From: Thermocoleostomius sinensis A174
GTDB taxonomy: Bacteria; Cyanobacteriota; Cyanobacteriia; Elainellales; Elainellaceae
Assembly (NCBI RefSeq): GCF_026802175.1
Contig: NZ_CP113797.1
Span: 1,155,026-1,219,025, forward strand
Direction of reading: 5' to 3'
DNA: 64,000 nt
Each line of letters starts with the position of its first letter. Position 1 is the stretch's first letter. Positions 7,634-16,982 of the stretch are shown here, piece by piece. The position numbers were made by a program, and so were the translations under genes. The notes beneath the pieces are model-generated. The model did no database searches. It saw only the letters and a list, made by a program, of their open reading frames with translations, and had not been told where the DNA came from.

Positions 7634-9571
7634 TTATTCTGCATACTCGGATAATTCCAACCATCGTTCAGTTGCAGAATCGATCGCGTCAGTCAATGCT
7701 GCCAAGCGTTCGGTTAATTTCTGCATTTCTGTAAAGTTACTAGGAGGGTGATTATAAAGCAAATTTTCAAGTTCGGATTTCTCTGTTTCCATCTCAGAAA
7801 TTTGATTTTCGAGGGCTTCGTATTCTCGCTTTTCTTTAAATGATAATCTTCGTGGCTTATTTGACTTTACGGTAGCAGAACCAAGCATTTGGGCAGAGCT
7901 TGTGCTTCGGCTTGCTTTCTTTGTCTTTTCTTGTTCCTTCTCTATCTTCTCGATTTCTGCTGCTTCGGCTTTTTTACAATCCAAATAAACAGAATAATTA
8001 CCAGGATATTGCTTAAGATGGCCATCCTCCTCAAAGGCAAAAATGGTATCTACTGTGCGATCGAGAAAATAGCGATCGTGAGATACAACAATGACACAGC
8101 CATTAAAATCTTCTAAATACTCTTCTAAAACGGCAAGAGTTTGCACATCTAGATCGTTCGTTGGTTCATCTAAAATTAGTACATTGGGAGCACTCATCAA
8201 CACTCGTAGCAGAAATAGGCGGCGTTTTTCACCCCCAGATAGTTTATGAATCGGGGCATATTGTTGACTAGGCGGAAACAAAAATCGCTCTAGCATTTGT
8301 GATGCTGTAATGACGCTGCCATCGGCAGTTTTGACCAATTCTGCTATGTTTTTCAGATAATCGATTACTCGTTGATTGCTGAATTGGGCTAGATCATCAG
8401 AATGTTGATCAAAATAGCCAATATGAATTGTCGAACCAATTTCAACGGTTCCTGCATCGGGTTCTACCCGCCCAGTGATGATGTTCATCAACGTAGATTT
8501 ACCCGATCCATTGCTGCCAATGATGCCAATTCGATCTTCAGGATTGAATAGGTAAGTGAAATCCTGAATGAGCGTGCGTTCGCTATAGGTTTTATAGATG
8601 TTTTTTAACTCAATTACTTTCTTACCAATACGCCGACCAGCCGTAGAAATTTCGACTTTGCCTTGCGTTTGCTTAAATTCTTGCTGCTGCATATCGCGAA
8701 TGCGATCGATCCGCGCCTTTTGTTTAGTGCTACGGGCCTTGGGGCCTCGCTTCAGCCATTCCAACTCACGTCGTAATATTCCTGCATGTTTTCGCTGACT
8801 ACTGACTGCCGCTTCTTCAGCTTCGGCTTTTTTTTCTAGAAAGTAGGCATAATTGCCCGCATAGGTATAGAGATCCCCCCGATCGATCTCCAAAATTCGA
8901 TTCGTAACCCGATCGAGAAAATAACGATCATGTGTAATCAGCAGCAGCGCACCCCGATACCGATTTAAATAGCTCTGTAACCATTCCACCGATAAAGCAT
9001 CCAGGTGGTTAGTTGGCTCGTCCATCAACAGCACATCCGGATCAGATAATAAAGCCGTTGCCAACGCGATGCGTTTGCGATAACCGCCAGAAAGTGCGCC
9101 AATTTTAGCCTCAAAATTTTCAATGCCCAATTTGCTTAAAATCACCTTGGCATGGGTTTCAAGTTCCCAAGCGCCCACAGCATCCATGCGCTCTGATAGG
9201 TTGGACAGTTGCGCCATCAGCCCGTCTAAATCACCTTGCCCATGCGCTAACTTATCCGATAATGCTTCGTATTGCCGCACCAAGTCCATCTGCTCACCCG
9301 TATCGGCAAACACCTGCTCTAGCACCGTGCGATCGGCGTCCAAATCGGGCTGTTGCGGCAGGTAAACAATTTTGACGCCGGCATTAACCCACAATTCGCC
9401 ACGGTCGATTGGCTCTAGTCCTGCAATCATCTTGAGTAAGGTAGACTTTCCAGATCCATTGGTGCCAATTAGCCCCACCTTGTCGCCTTCTTCCAGGCTA
9501 AAGCTGGCATTCCGCAACAATTCCTTAATGCCAAAATCTTTCTGAACCGATCGCAATGTCAACAGTGCCAT
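7634..9571 (-). CDS. ABC-F family ATPase (Uup/EttA-like)
   Basis: About 645 residues with two ABC ATPase domains and no membrane segments. Domain 1 carries Walker A GTNGSGKST and LSGGYRKR; domain 2 carries GSNGSGKST and LSGGEKRR; both have DEPTNxLD. Between them is the charged ABC-F linker (about residues 240-320), and a C-terminal coiled coil (about 555-640) matches the Uup DNA/ribosome-binding tail. ABC-F proteins act on ribosomes, mainly at the E site. An in-frame start at 9670 would add 33 unconserved residues; the ATG at 9571, preceded by AAAGG, matches the family N-terminus MALLTLRSVQK. Confidence 0.93.
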   Translation of the reverse strand: MALLTLRSVQKDFGIKELLRNASFSLEEGDKVGLIGTNGSGKSTLLKMIAGLEPIDRGELWVNAGVKIVYLPQQPDLDADRTVLEQVFADTGEQMDLVRQYEALSDKLAHGQGDLDGLMAQLSNLSERMDAVGAWELETHAKVILSKLGIENFEAKIGALSGGYRKRIALATALLSDPDVLLMDEPTNHLDALSVEWLQSYLNRYRGALLLITHDRYFLDRVTNRILEIDRGDLYTYAGNYAYFLEKKAEAEEAAVSSQRKHAGILRRELEWLKRGPKARSTKQKARIDRIRDMQQQEFKQTQGKVEISTAGRRIGKKVIELKNIYKTYSERTLIQDFTYLFNPEDRIGIIGSNGSGKSTLMNIITGRVEPDAGTVEIGSTIHIGYFDQHSDDLAQFSNQRVIDYLKNIAELVKTADGSVITASQMLERFLFPPSQQYAPIHKLSGGEKRRLFLLRVLMSAPNVLILDEPTNDLDVQTLAVLEEYLEDFNGCVIVVSHDRYFLDRTVDTIFAFEEDGHLKQYPGNYSVYLDCKKAEAAEIEKIEKEQEKTKKASRSTSSAQMLGSATVKSNKPRRLSFKEKREYEALENQISEMETEKSELENLLYNHPPSNFTEMQKLTERLAALTDAIDSATERWLELSEYAE

Positions 9572-9726
9572 GAGCCTTTCAAGTTCTATCCCCATCAGTC
9601 TAGCGCCTGCTGCAAGTTGGTTGAGCGGGTAGCGATCGGGAAGATTTACAACAGAATCTGAATCTGTCAATCTAACAGATAAATCTAAGATCTAGACTGA
9701 GGAAAAGCGTTGCTAAGAGCGAACTC

Positions 9727-10533
9727 ATGCGAAGCAGTGTCATAAAACGAAACTCTGTGCATTTGCTGGGGCAAGGATCACAAACCATTGTCTTTGCCCA
9801 TGGGTTTGGTTCTGATCAATCGGCGTGGCGACATCAAGTTGCTGCATTTCAGGATACTTATCGCATCGTTCTATTTGACCATGTGGGGGCGGGGCAATCT
9901 GACCTGTCAGCCTACAGTCCGCTTCGTTACAGTTCGTTACACAGCTATGCTGAAGACTTGTTAGAACTGTGTGTGGAATTAGAGCTATCTCAAATCATTT
10001 TGGTGGGGCATTCCGTCAGCGGCATGATTAGCTTGCTAGCGGCGCTTGTAGACCCGAAACGTTTCAAACAACTGATTTTTGTTGGTGCATCTCCTCGCTA
10101 CCTGAATGATGCGGCGGCTGGTTATGTTGGGGGCTTTGAGCAAGCTGATCTCGATGCGCTCTATGCTGCCATGTCTTCAAACTACCATGCCTGGGTAAGT
10201 GGCTTTGCTCCGTTGGCCATGGGCAACCCCGATCGGCCGGAGTTGGCGTTAGAATTCGCTAAAACCCTCTCTGCCATTCGCCCAGACATTGCCCAAGCGG
10301 TTGCCCGCGTGATTTTTCAATCTGACCACCGAGCCGAGTTACCAAAGCTTATGGTTCCGACGGTGATTCTGCAATCCAGTGATGACATTGCCGTTCCCAC
10401 CTGTGTGGGGGAATATATGGCGAATTGGATTCCGTACTCAACTCTCATTCATATCAACGCCAAAGGACATCTACCTCACCTGAGTGCTCCTGATGAAGTC
10501 ACTCGAACCCTTGCTCAATGTTTCGTCACCTAG
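9727..10533 (+). CDS. RsbQ/KAI2-type alpha/beta hydrolase
   Basis: 268 residues, closely matching the RsbQ/D14/KAI2 branch of alpha/beta hydrolases. Oxyanion region HGFGSDQSAW is near residue 25, the nucleophile elbow GHSVSG gives Ser96, the acid is Asp219 in SSDD, and the base is His248 in KGHLPH. The conserved FDHVGAGQSDL and GASPRYLND stretches are those of RsbQ. In Bacillus, RsbQ activates the PAS-containing phosphatase RsbP in energy-stress signalling; plant relatives perceive karrikins and strigolactones. Here the gene overlaps by 16 bp the start of a PAS/GAF histidine kinase, suggesting it feeds a ligand-derived signal to that kinase. No phosphatase partner is present. Confidence 0.9.
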   Translation: MRSSVIKRNSVHLLGQGSQTIVFAHGFGSDQSAWRHQVAAFQDTYRIVLFDHVGAGQSDLSAYSPLRYSSLHSYAEDLLELCVELELSQIILVGHSVSGMISLLAALVDPKRFKQLIFVGASPRYLNDAAAGYVGGFEQADLDALYAAMSSNYHAWVSGFAPLAMGNPDRPELALEFAKTLSAIRPDIAQAVARVIFQSDHRAELPKLMVPTVILQSSDDIAVPTCVGEYMANWIPYSTLIHINAKGHLPHLSAPDEVTRTLAQCFVT

Positions 10534-13382
10534 TTTCACACGATAGGATAGCTACTCGATCGATCAATCGGCCCGAGCGGTTGCCGACGTTTACCCCTGC
10601 GGTGCTAGGTTTAACGATCGCGCTTTTGGGAATTGCCGCGTTAGCTGGAGTGGCTCCACTGTTGCTGCTGGCTCCAATCTGTTTTGCCAGTTGTACCCTG
10701 TCTCGACACTCGATCGCTGTTGCGGCTGGCTGGCTGGGTGTGTTGCTGCTGACTTCATTCGTCATGCCACGGTTTGTGGTATCAAGCATGGCTGATCCAG
10801 CCTCTCGCGCAATCAGTGCAGTTGGGGTGGTTGCTTTGTTGAGTCCTTGGATACGGCAATGGCTTCTGCGACAAGAATGGGAAAGGGTGACGCTAAGTAC
10901 GTTGGCATCTTTAACCCAAAGCGAAAGGGCTACGAGTCCTGAACAGTCGCTTGCCTCTGCTCTTAGAATCGTGCACGATGTCGTAAATGCAGATGCGGCT
11001 GTTGTCTTGCGGCAACTGGATGATGTCACAGCAGAAGCGCTGATCTGTTTGCCAGAAACTGTTTTACCGACGCGCTTGGTCGCACCAACCCTGTTTGAAG
11101 AGGCAATGACCCGCAACTGTAGCTGCTACTATCCAAACTATGCAACTGCAACTAAGGCAGCCCCGTTGCTTTTGGCTCAAGGGGTGAAGTCGGCGATCGT
11201 CTTGCCCCTAAAGCAACCGGGAAATGTTCGAGGCGCAATGCTGTTGCTTTGGCAACGACCCACCCAGTTTTCATCAAACCTCAAATACTATATTGAATCT
11301 CTTCAGCAAGGATTAAGTAATCTCTTGCGGTTTCAAGATCTGACCCTACATCTCGAAAAGCTTCAGGCTCGGTTCATTGCAATTTTAGAGACCATTCCGC
11401 AGGGAGTCGTATTTATTGACGAAGGGGGGGAACAAGGTTGGCTCAATCAAACGGCCGCTACCCAACTAGGATTGCCCCAGGGTCTAGTTGAGCCGATCGC
11501 TATTGCCCAAGCCATGACAGCGCTACGCCAACGATCTAACCATTCAGAAGAACTGGCGCAGCAGGCAGCTCAATTCTTTTCACAGCCTCATGTGGAAATT
11601 CGCAATTGGCAATGGCATTTCAGTCAGCCTCCACAGGTTTTGAGCTTGTCTAGCACACCTGTCCATTCCCGTCATCTACCGGGGCGGCTTTGGGTGCTAA
11701 CGGATATCACCGAACAGAAACAGGCAGAAGTGGCGCTGCGTCAGAGTGAGGAGCGGTTTCAGTTAATTGTCCGCGCTACAAATGATGCTGTCTGGGATTG
11801 GGATATGCTCTCCGATCGGGTTTGGTGGAACGAGGGCATGACTACGTTGTTTGGCTACTCGCAGGACGAGATAGGAACAACTGCTGCTTGGTGGCATGAC
11901 CACATTCATCCAGACGATCGGGATCGAGTGATGTCAGCAATTCAAACTGCTCTTGAGCAAAATGGCCAGTCATGGTCAGCCGATTACCGATTCTGTTGCT
12001 CTGATGGAACCTATGCCTATGTGTTCGATCGCGGGTATGTGGTTCATGCAGCAGACGGAAAACCCATTCGGATGTTGGGCGGCATGACAGACGTCAGCGA
12101 TCGCATACGCGCCCAAGACGAATTAGAACGCCAAAATCGACGCGCACAACTGTTTGCCGAAGTCACGCTAAAAATTCGGCAATCGCTGCAAGTTGAAGAA
12201 GTGTTGCAGACAACGGTGGCAGAAGTACAAAAAATTCTGAGTGCCGATCGAGTCCTGGTGTATCGTCTGTGGCCGGACGGCACAGGCAGCAGTATTGCCG
12301 AAGCGGTTTTACCGGAATTGCCCTCAGTAGTGGGACATGTTTTTCCAGAAGAGGTGTTTCCTGCGGAAATGCGACAGCTTTACTTTCAGGGACGAATTGG
12401 TTCAGTGGCAAATGTAGAAAATGATCAAGACATTGCTCCTTGTCTGGTGGAATATCTGCAACAGTTCCACGTGAAAGCAAAGCTGGTGGTTCCAATTATT
12501 GCGAAAGAAGAACTTTGGGGGCTTCTGGTGGCGCATCAGTGTTATCAGCCCCGACAATGGACTGATTATGAAGCAGAATTGCTGAAACAATTGGCCAATC
12601 AGATTGGCATTGCCCTAACGCAAGCACAACTGCTAGAGAGGGAAACTCAGCAGCGTCAAGAACTAGCGCGTTCTAATACAGAATTACAACAATTCGCCTA
12701 TATTGCCTCTCACGATTTACAAGAACCGCTACGTATGGTGACAAGTTATTTGCAATTGCTGGAGCGGCGCTATAAGGGCAAATTAGATGATAGTGCTGAT
12801 GACTTTATTGCCTTTGCGGTGGATGGCGCAACGCGAATGAAGGTCCTGATTAACGACCTGCTGACCTATTCTCGGGTTGGCACCCATGGCAAATCATTTG
12901 AGCGCACAGATTGCACAATGGTAGTAAGACGGGCAATGGCGAATCTTCAAATTGCGATCGAAGAAAGCAAAGCCATCATTACCTATAGCACTTTACCAAC
13001 TGTACAAGGAGATGCAGTTCAATTAACTCAACTGTTTCAAAACTTGATTAGCAACGCAATTAAGTTTCATAACGAGGTTCCTCCTGTCATTAAAATTCAA
13101 GCAGAACTCCAAGCGCAGGAGTGGTTATTCTCTGTGCAAGATAACGGGATTGGCATTGAGCCGCAGTATGCTGAGCAAATATTTGTGATTTTTCAACGGC
13201 TTCATCGCCGCACAGATTACACAGGCACAGGAATTGGATTAGCCGTTTGTAAAAAGATTGTAGAACGTCACGGTGGACGCATCTGGGTTCAATCGGAATT
13301 GGGGCAGGGTGCAACGTTTTACTTTACGCTTCCCATATTAGGAGATTCCTATCATGAGCGGGAATACGAGCCGTCCCATTGA
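10518..13382 (+). CDS. Membrane PAS/GAF sensor histidine kinase
   Basis: A 954-residue kinase. N-terminal hydrophobic helices (about 29-58, 65-84 and 98-112) are followed by a GAF-like domain (about 135-270), a degenerate PAS (about 285-400), a second PAS with a PAC segment (about 410-540, including WWHDHIHPDDR), a phytochrome-type GAF (about 550-695), HisKA with the phospho-accepting His732 in ASHDLQEP, and HATPase (N-box NLISNAIKFHN, G1 DNGIGIEP, G2 GTGIGLAV). The second GAF keeps a Cys but lacks the usual Cys-His pair for bilin binding (PCLVEYL), so photoreception is doubtful. It overlaps the hydrolase upstream (16 bp) and the receiver downstream (29 bp), so all are likely translated from one mRNA. 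Confidence 0.92.
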   Translation: MFRHLVSHDRIATRSINRPERLPTFTPAVLGLTIALLGIAALAGVAPLLLLAPICFASCTLSRHSIAVAAGWLGVLLLTSFVMPRFVVSSMADPASRAISAVGVVALLSPWIRQWLLRQEWERVTLSTLASLTQSERATSPEQSLASALRIVHDVVNADAAVVLRQLDDVTAEALICLPETVLPTRLVAPTLFEEAMTRNCSCYYPNYATATKAAPLLLAQGVKSAIVLPLKQPGNVRGAMLLLWQRPTQFSSNLKYYIESLQQGLSNLLRFQDLTLHLEKLQARFIAILETIPQGVVFIDEGGEQGWLNQTAATQLGLPQGLVEPIAIAQAMTALRQRSNHSEELAQQAAQFFSQPHVEIRNWQWHFSQPPQVLSLSSTPVHSRHLPGRLWVLTDITEQKQAEVALRQSEERFQLIVRATNDAVWDWDMLSDRVWWNEGMTTLFGYSQDEIGTTAAWWHDHIHPDDRDRVMSAIQTALEQNGQSWSADYRFCCSDGTYAYVFDRGYVVHAADGKPIRMLGGMTDVSDRIRAQDELERQNRRAQLFAEVTLKIRQSLQVEEVLQTTVAEVQKILSADRVLVYRLWPDGTGSSIAEAVLPELPSVVGHVFPEEVFPAEMRQLYFQGRIGSVANVENDQDIAPCLVEYLQQFHVKAKLVVPIIAKEELWGLLVAHQCYQPRQWTDYEAELLKQLANQIGIALTQAQLLERETQQRQELARSNTELQQFAYIASHDLQEPLRMVTSYLQLLERRYKGKLDDSADDFIAFAVDGATRMKVLINDLLTYSRVGTHGKSFERTDCTMVVRRAMANLQIAIEESKAIITYSTLPTVQGDAVQLTQLFQNLISNAIKFHNEVPPVIKIQAELQAQEWLFSVQDNGIGIEPQYAEQIFVIFQRLHRRTDYTGTGIGLAVCKKIVERHGGRIWVQSELGQGATFYFTLPILGDSYHEREYEPSH

Positions 13383-13797
13383 AATTTTGTTAGTTGAAGA
13401 TAGTCCTGGGGATATTCGTCTGACGCAGGAAGTTTTGCGCGATGGCAAAATTTACAACAACCTCAATGTAGTGGAAGATGGTGTGCAAGCTTTGGCGTTT
13501 CTTCACAAAGAAACTCCTTACGAAAAGGCCCCTTCGCCTGATCTAATTTTACTTGATCTTAACTTGCCTAAAAAAGATGGGCAAGCCGTTTTAGCAGAAA
13601 TAAAGACCGATGAGAAATTGAGGCGAATTCCTGTTGTTATTTTGACAACCTCTGCGGCAGAAGATGACATTATCAAAGCTTACGATCTTCACGCCAACTG
13701 CTATATTTCTAAACCGATCGATCTGGATCAATTTATTCAGGTTGTAAAGTCAATTGAACAATTTTGGTTAACCATTGTAAAATTGCCGCCGGAGTAA
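13354..13797 (+). CDS. Rcp1-like single-domain response regulator
   Basis: A 147-residue stand-alone receiver. The acidic pocket is in LLVEDSPGD, the phospho-acceptor Asp is in ILLDLNLPKKDG, the conserved Thr/Ser in ILTTSA and the Lys in ISKPID. The GDIRLTQEVL start and DLNLPKKDG loop are typical of Rcp1, the receiver paired with cyanobacterial phytochrome Cph1, matching the Cph1-like HisKA of the preceding kinase. The gene starts inside the kinase reading frame with AGGAG about 9 bases ahead of the ATG. There is no output domain, so it probably relays phosphate or acts by protein contact, plausibly toward the hybrid kinase that follows after 5 bp. Confidence 0.92.
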   Translation: MSGNTSRPIEILLVEDSPGDIRLTQEVLRDGKIYNNLNVVEDGVQALAFLHKETPYEKAPSPDLILLDLNLPKKDGQAVLAEIKTDEKLRRIPVVILTTSAAEDDIIKAYDLHANCYISKPIDLDQFIQVVKSIEQFWLTIVKLPPE

Positions 13798-13802
13798 GAA
13801 AA

Positions 13803-15710
13803 ATGGAGGAACAATGCATCACAATTCTTCTGATTGAAGATAATCCAGGTGATATTCGTTTGTTGCAAGAGTTGTTGTATGAAGTCACCTCGGTGAAATT
13901 TGAGTTAGAAATCGCCGATCGTCTCAGTCACGGGTTGCAGCACCTGAGTGAGCGTGCTTTTGATGTGATTCTATTAGACTTGACCTTACCAGATAGCCAA
14001 ACTCTCGATACATTTGTCAAATTGTATCAATGTGTGCCAGAAGTGCCGATCGTCGTCATTACAGGTTTAAACGATGAAACGCTTGCGCTTCGAGCCGTTC
14101 AAGAAGGAGCACAAGATTATCTTGTGAAAGGGCAAGTTAGTAGTGATCTGTTGGTTCGATCCATTCGCTATGCCATTGAGCGCAAACGGACAGAACAAAA
14201 AATTAGTGAGCAAGCAGCATTGTTGGACATTGCAACAGATGCCATTTTAGTCAGAGATTTAGATAACAAAATTCTATTCTGGAACAAAGGGGCAGAAAGA
14301 CTTTATGGCTGGAAAGCAGGTGAAGCGTTAGGGAAAAATGTGAGTCAATTGCTATACCAATCCGCTTCATCTCAATTCCAAAAAGCTCAAACCCAGTTAA
14401 TGCAACAAGGCGAATGGTATGGAGAACTTAATCATGTCACTCGTGATGGTAAGGCGATCGTTGTGATCAGTCGATGGACGCTCATGCGAGATGAACGCAA
14501 CCAACCCAAATCAATTCTTGTCGTCAGTACTGATGTGACTGAGAAAAAGCAGTTAGAAGCTCAATTTCTGCGTGCTCAACGGATGGAAAGCATTGGAACC
14601 TTAGCCAGTGGTATTGCTCACGATCTCAACAATATTCTGACACCCATTCTTGCGAATGCTCAGCTTTTGCAAATGCGACTCAAAAACCTAGATGATCGCA
14701 GCCAACGAATGTTGAAGACGATCGAAACGAATACTAAACGAGGCGCACTTCTAGTGCAGCAAGTTTTATCATTTGCCCGTGGAGTTGAAGGTAAACATAC
14801 TGTTCTGCAAATTAAACACATTATTCGAGAAGTTCAGCAGGTTGTTGAACAAACTTTTCCTAAATTCATCACAATCCAAACAGAAGTTTCTAAAGATCTT
14901 TGGACGGTTACTGGAAATAGCACCCAGTTACACCAGGTTCTAATGAATCTTTGTGTCAATGCCCGCGATGCAATGCCTGAGGGCGGGATATTGAAAATTA
15001 CCGCTGAGAACTTCTTCATTAATGAAGCATACGCTCGCATGAATCTGGAAGCAAAAGTGGGTGCATACATCCTTGTGACTGTCTCAGATCAGGGAATTGG
15101 CATTTCACCTGAAATTATTGATCGTATTTTTGAACCATTCTTTACTACGAAAGAGATTGGTAAAGGAACTGGCTTAGGACTTTCAACAGCCATCGGCATT
15201 ATTAAAAGTCATGGTGGGTTTGTCACTGTCGCAAGTTCTGTCGGTAAGGGCACTCAGTTTAAACTATTTCTACCTGCTATGAATGTCATGGAACCCGTAG
15301 AAGTACTTGATCAACGCATTCCTAGTGGGCATGGGGAACTTATTTTAGTAGTAGACGATGAATTCGCTATTCGCGAAGTTTGCCAATTGGCCCTAGAAGC
15401 ATATGATTATCGCGTTCTCATCGCTGAAGATGGAATTCAAGCCGTTGCTCACTACATTGCTCATAAGTCTGAAATTCATCTCGTGTTAGTAGATATGATG
15501 ATGCCCGCGATGGATGGTGCTACCACTATTCGTACACTTCAAAAGATCAACCCTCACGTTAAGATCATTGCAGCCAGTGGATTAACATCTAGTGATCAAA
15601 TTGCGATCGCCGCTCAGTTGGGCGTTCAAACGTTTCTACCCAAACCTTACACGGCTGAAGAATTAGTGAAACTTGTCACCAATGTCCTACAAACTGAGGC
15701 GTCTTGCTAG
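13803..15710 (+). CDS. Hybrid histidine kinase, REC-PAS-HisKA-HATPase-REC
   Basis: About 635 residues. N-terminal receiver (about 5-125, IEDNPGD and ILLDLTLPDS), PAS domain (about 135-255), HisKA with His273 in SGIAHDLNN, HATPase (NLCVNARDAMPEGG, DQGIGI, GTGLGLST) and a C-terminal receiver (about 515-630, VVDDEFAIRE, LVDMMMPAMDG, PKPYTAEE). The class resembles NtrB-like kinases with a trailing receiver. A TTG 39 bp upstream is in frame, but the ATG at 13803, preceded by GGAGTAAG, is the better start and leaves a 5-bp gap from the previous stop. It closes the hydrolase-kinase-receiver operon. No DNA-binding output is encoded, so the final target is elsewhere. Confidence 0.92.
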   Translation: MEEQCITILLIEDNPGDIRLLQELLYEVTSVKFELEIADRLSHGLQHLSERAFDVILLDLTLPDSQTLDTFVKLYQCVPEVPIVVITGLNDETLALRAVQEGAQDYLVKGQVSSDLLVRSIRYAIERKRTEQKISEQAALLDIATDAILVRDLDNKILFWNKGAERLYGWKAGEALGKNVSQLLYQSASSQFQKAQTQLMQQGEWYGELNHVTRDGKAIVVISRWTLMRDERNQPKSILVVSTDVTEKKQLEAQFLRAQRMESIGTLASGIAHDLNNILTPILANAQLLQMRLKNLDDRSQRMLKTIETNTKRGALLVQQVLSFARGVEGKHTVLQIKHIIREVQQVVEQTFPKFITIQTEVSKDLWTVTGNSTQLHQVLMNLCVNARDAMPEGGILKITAENFFINEAYARMNLEAKVGAYILVTVSDQGIGISPEIIDRIFEPFFTTKEIGKGTGLGLSTAIGIIKSHGGFVTVASSVGKGTQFKLFLPAMNVMEPVEVLDQRIPSGHGELILVVDDEFAIREVCQLALEAYDYRVLIAEDGIQAVAHYIAHKSEIHLVLVDMMMPAMDGATTIRTLQKINPHVKIIAASGLTSSDQIAIAAQLGVQTFLPKPYTAEELVKLVTNVLQTEASC

Positions 15711-15941
15711 TGCGATAGTTCTGATTTTCAACAAGTGATTCGATCGAGCCTTGCCGACTTCGCCTCTATATATTTCTGATGAAAGCAACCCTTCCTATTA
15801 ATTTCATATTTTTTTCCACTAGATTGTCACCATAGTGACTCAAAGACTTCAAGCCTTCAGCCGGATTTGGTAGGTCTTGGTCAGGATAGTCGCTTTGCAG
15901 CGCTTGTTGTTTTGCTTTAAAACAGCGCCAGGAATCAGGAG

Positions 15942-16205
15942 ATGCAAGCCCTTCTTCAGCAATCTCATCGGCTTTATCAGCGGTTGCAGCCTTGGCTGAT
16001 TTTCAGTCTGGCAGTTCAGACTATTGCCGCATTTGTGGAATACCTGCCGAATCTGGTCATTGTTGCCTTGATTGCGGTTTTCACCCGCTACATCATTCAA
16101 TTTGTTAAACTCGTTATCGCCGAATTAGGACGAGAGGATGCCTATTCCTGGTTTTATCCAGAATGGGTACAGCCGACGAACCAACTGGCGACCTTTTTTT
16201 GGTAG
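15942..16205 (+). pseudogene. Mechanosensitive-channel-like fragment
   Basis: The 87-residue reading has two hydrophobic stretches and an EDAYSWFYPEWVQPTNQ segment that resembles the region before the pore helix in cyanobacterial MscS-family channels. Such channels continue for several hundred residues with further membrane helices and a cytoplasmic beta domain; here the frame stops after ATFFW with nothing recognisable beyond. The N-terminal part upstream of the ATG is also missing, with an in-frame stop 21 bp before. It is best read as an internal fragment left by rearrangement, fitting the damaged IS element that follows. Family assignment is from pattern memory and is moderate. Confidence 0.5.
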
Positions 16206-16472
16206 CTGACTTATGGGATGCAACGGCAGCGGCGTTTAGCCTATCAACTTTCCAGTTCTGCCTGCACAAGGCTGGATCAGAGAACATCATTAGAAGACTG
16301 AGAACTGCCTGTCTGTGCTGAATCTAGCTTGTATTCTATTGTAGCCATAGGGTTAGAACAGACCCTGGAGAGGCTTGGCAAATGATGGGCACCTCGAAAA
16401 ATTTGTTAAGGAGCGTCTTGAATTGAGACTACTGTGAGATCATGGTCATGGTTGGAACAGGGGGAACTTTCA

Positions 16473-16954
16473 ATGAGTCAACCTGGATTTTGGGACTGGG
16501 AAGACCGTCAAGAGAAACTGAATCAGAAAAAAGATTTACTGGTGAGGCTCAATGAAATTGTTCCTTGGCAGTCCTTTCGCCCAACCTTAGAGAAAAGCCA
16601 TGACAAACCCCCTAAGAGCAATGCGGGTCGTAAAGCAATTGACGCAGTTGTGATGTTTAAGTTACTGGTACTGCAACAGTTGTATAACATTAGCGACGAA
16701 GAACTAGAGTCCCAGGTAAGTGACTGTCTATCCTTCATGCAGTTCATGGGGTTTAGCTTAGCCGATGAAGTTTCCGATGCTACAGTCGTTGTCAAAAGTC
16801 GAATCGAGACAAATCCAAAACTCGTGCCAAAGTCGAGCATGTGTTTGGGCGATGAAGGATGCAGATGGGGGGCAAGTTACTCCGTTCGACTGGCTTAGTC
16901 CGAGCGAAAGCATCCCTGGAGTTGAAAAACTTCACCTACAACAAAGCAGCATAG
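16473..16954 (+). pseudogene. IS5-family transposase, internally deleted remnant
   Basis: Residues 1 to about 105 from the ATG at 16473 match the N-terminal DUF772 domain of IS5-group transposases (PGFWDWEDR, FKLLVLQQLYNISDEELE, FMGFSLADEVSDAT). Reading then jumps, near 16785-16805, to the C-terminal end of the same family in another frame: KTRAKVEHVFG at 16817, then QMGGKLLRS and LVRAKASLELKN, ending at TAG 16952-16954. The central catalytic DDE region is absent. Near 16850 the tail carries a one-base loss and a one-base gain that disrupt VFGAMKMQMGG. The element is therefore dead. Terminal inverted repeats were not identified. Confidence 0.8.
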
Positions 16955-16982
16955 CTCATAGAAAAACGTCGTGACACTTACT

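Noticed and set aside
15849-16100. - strand frame over the channel fragment
   Set aside because: Antisense to the MscS-like fragment, with no recognisable protein.
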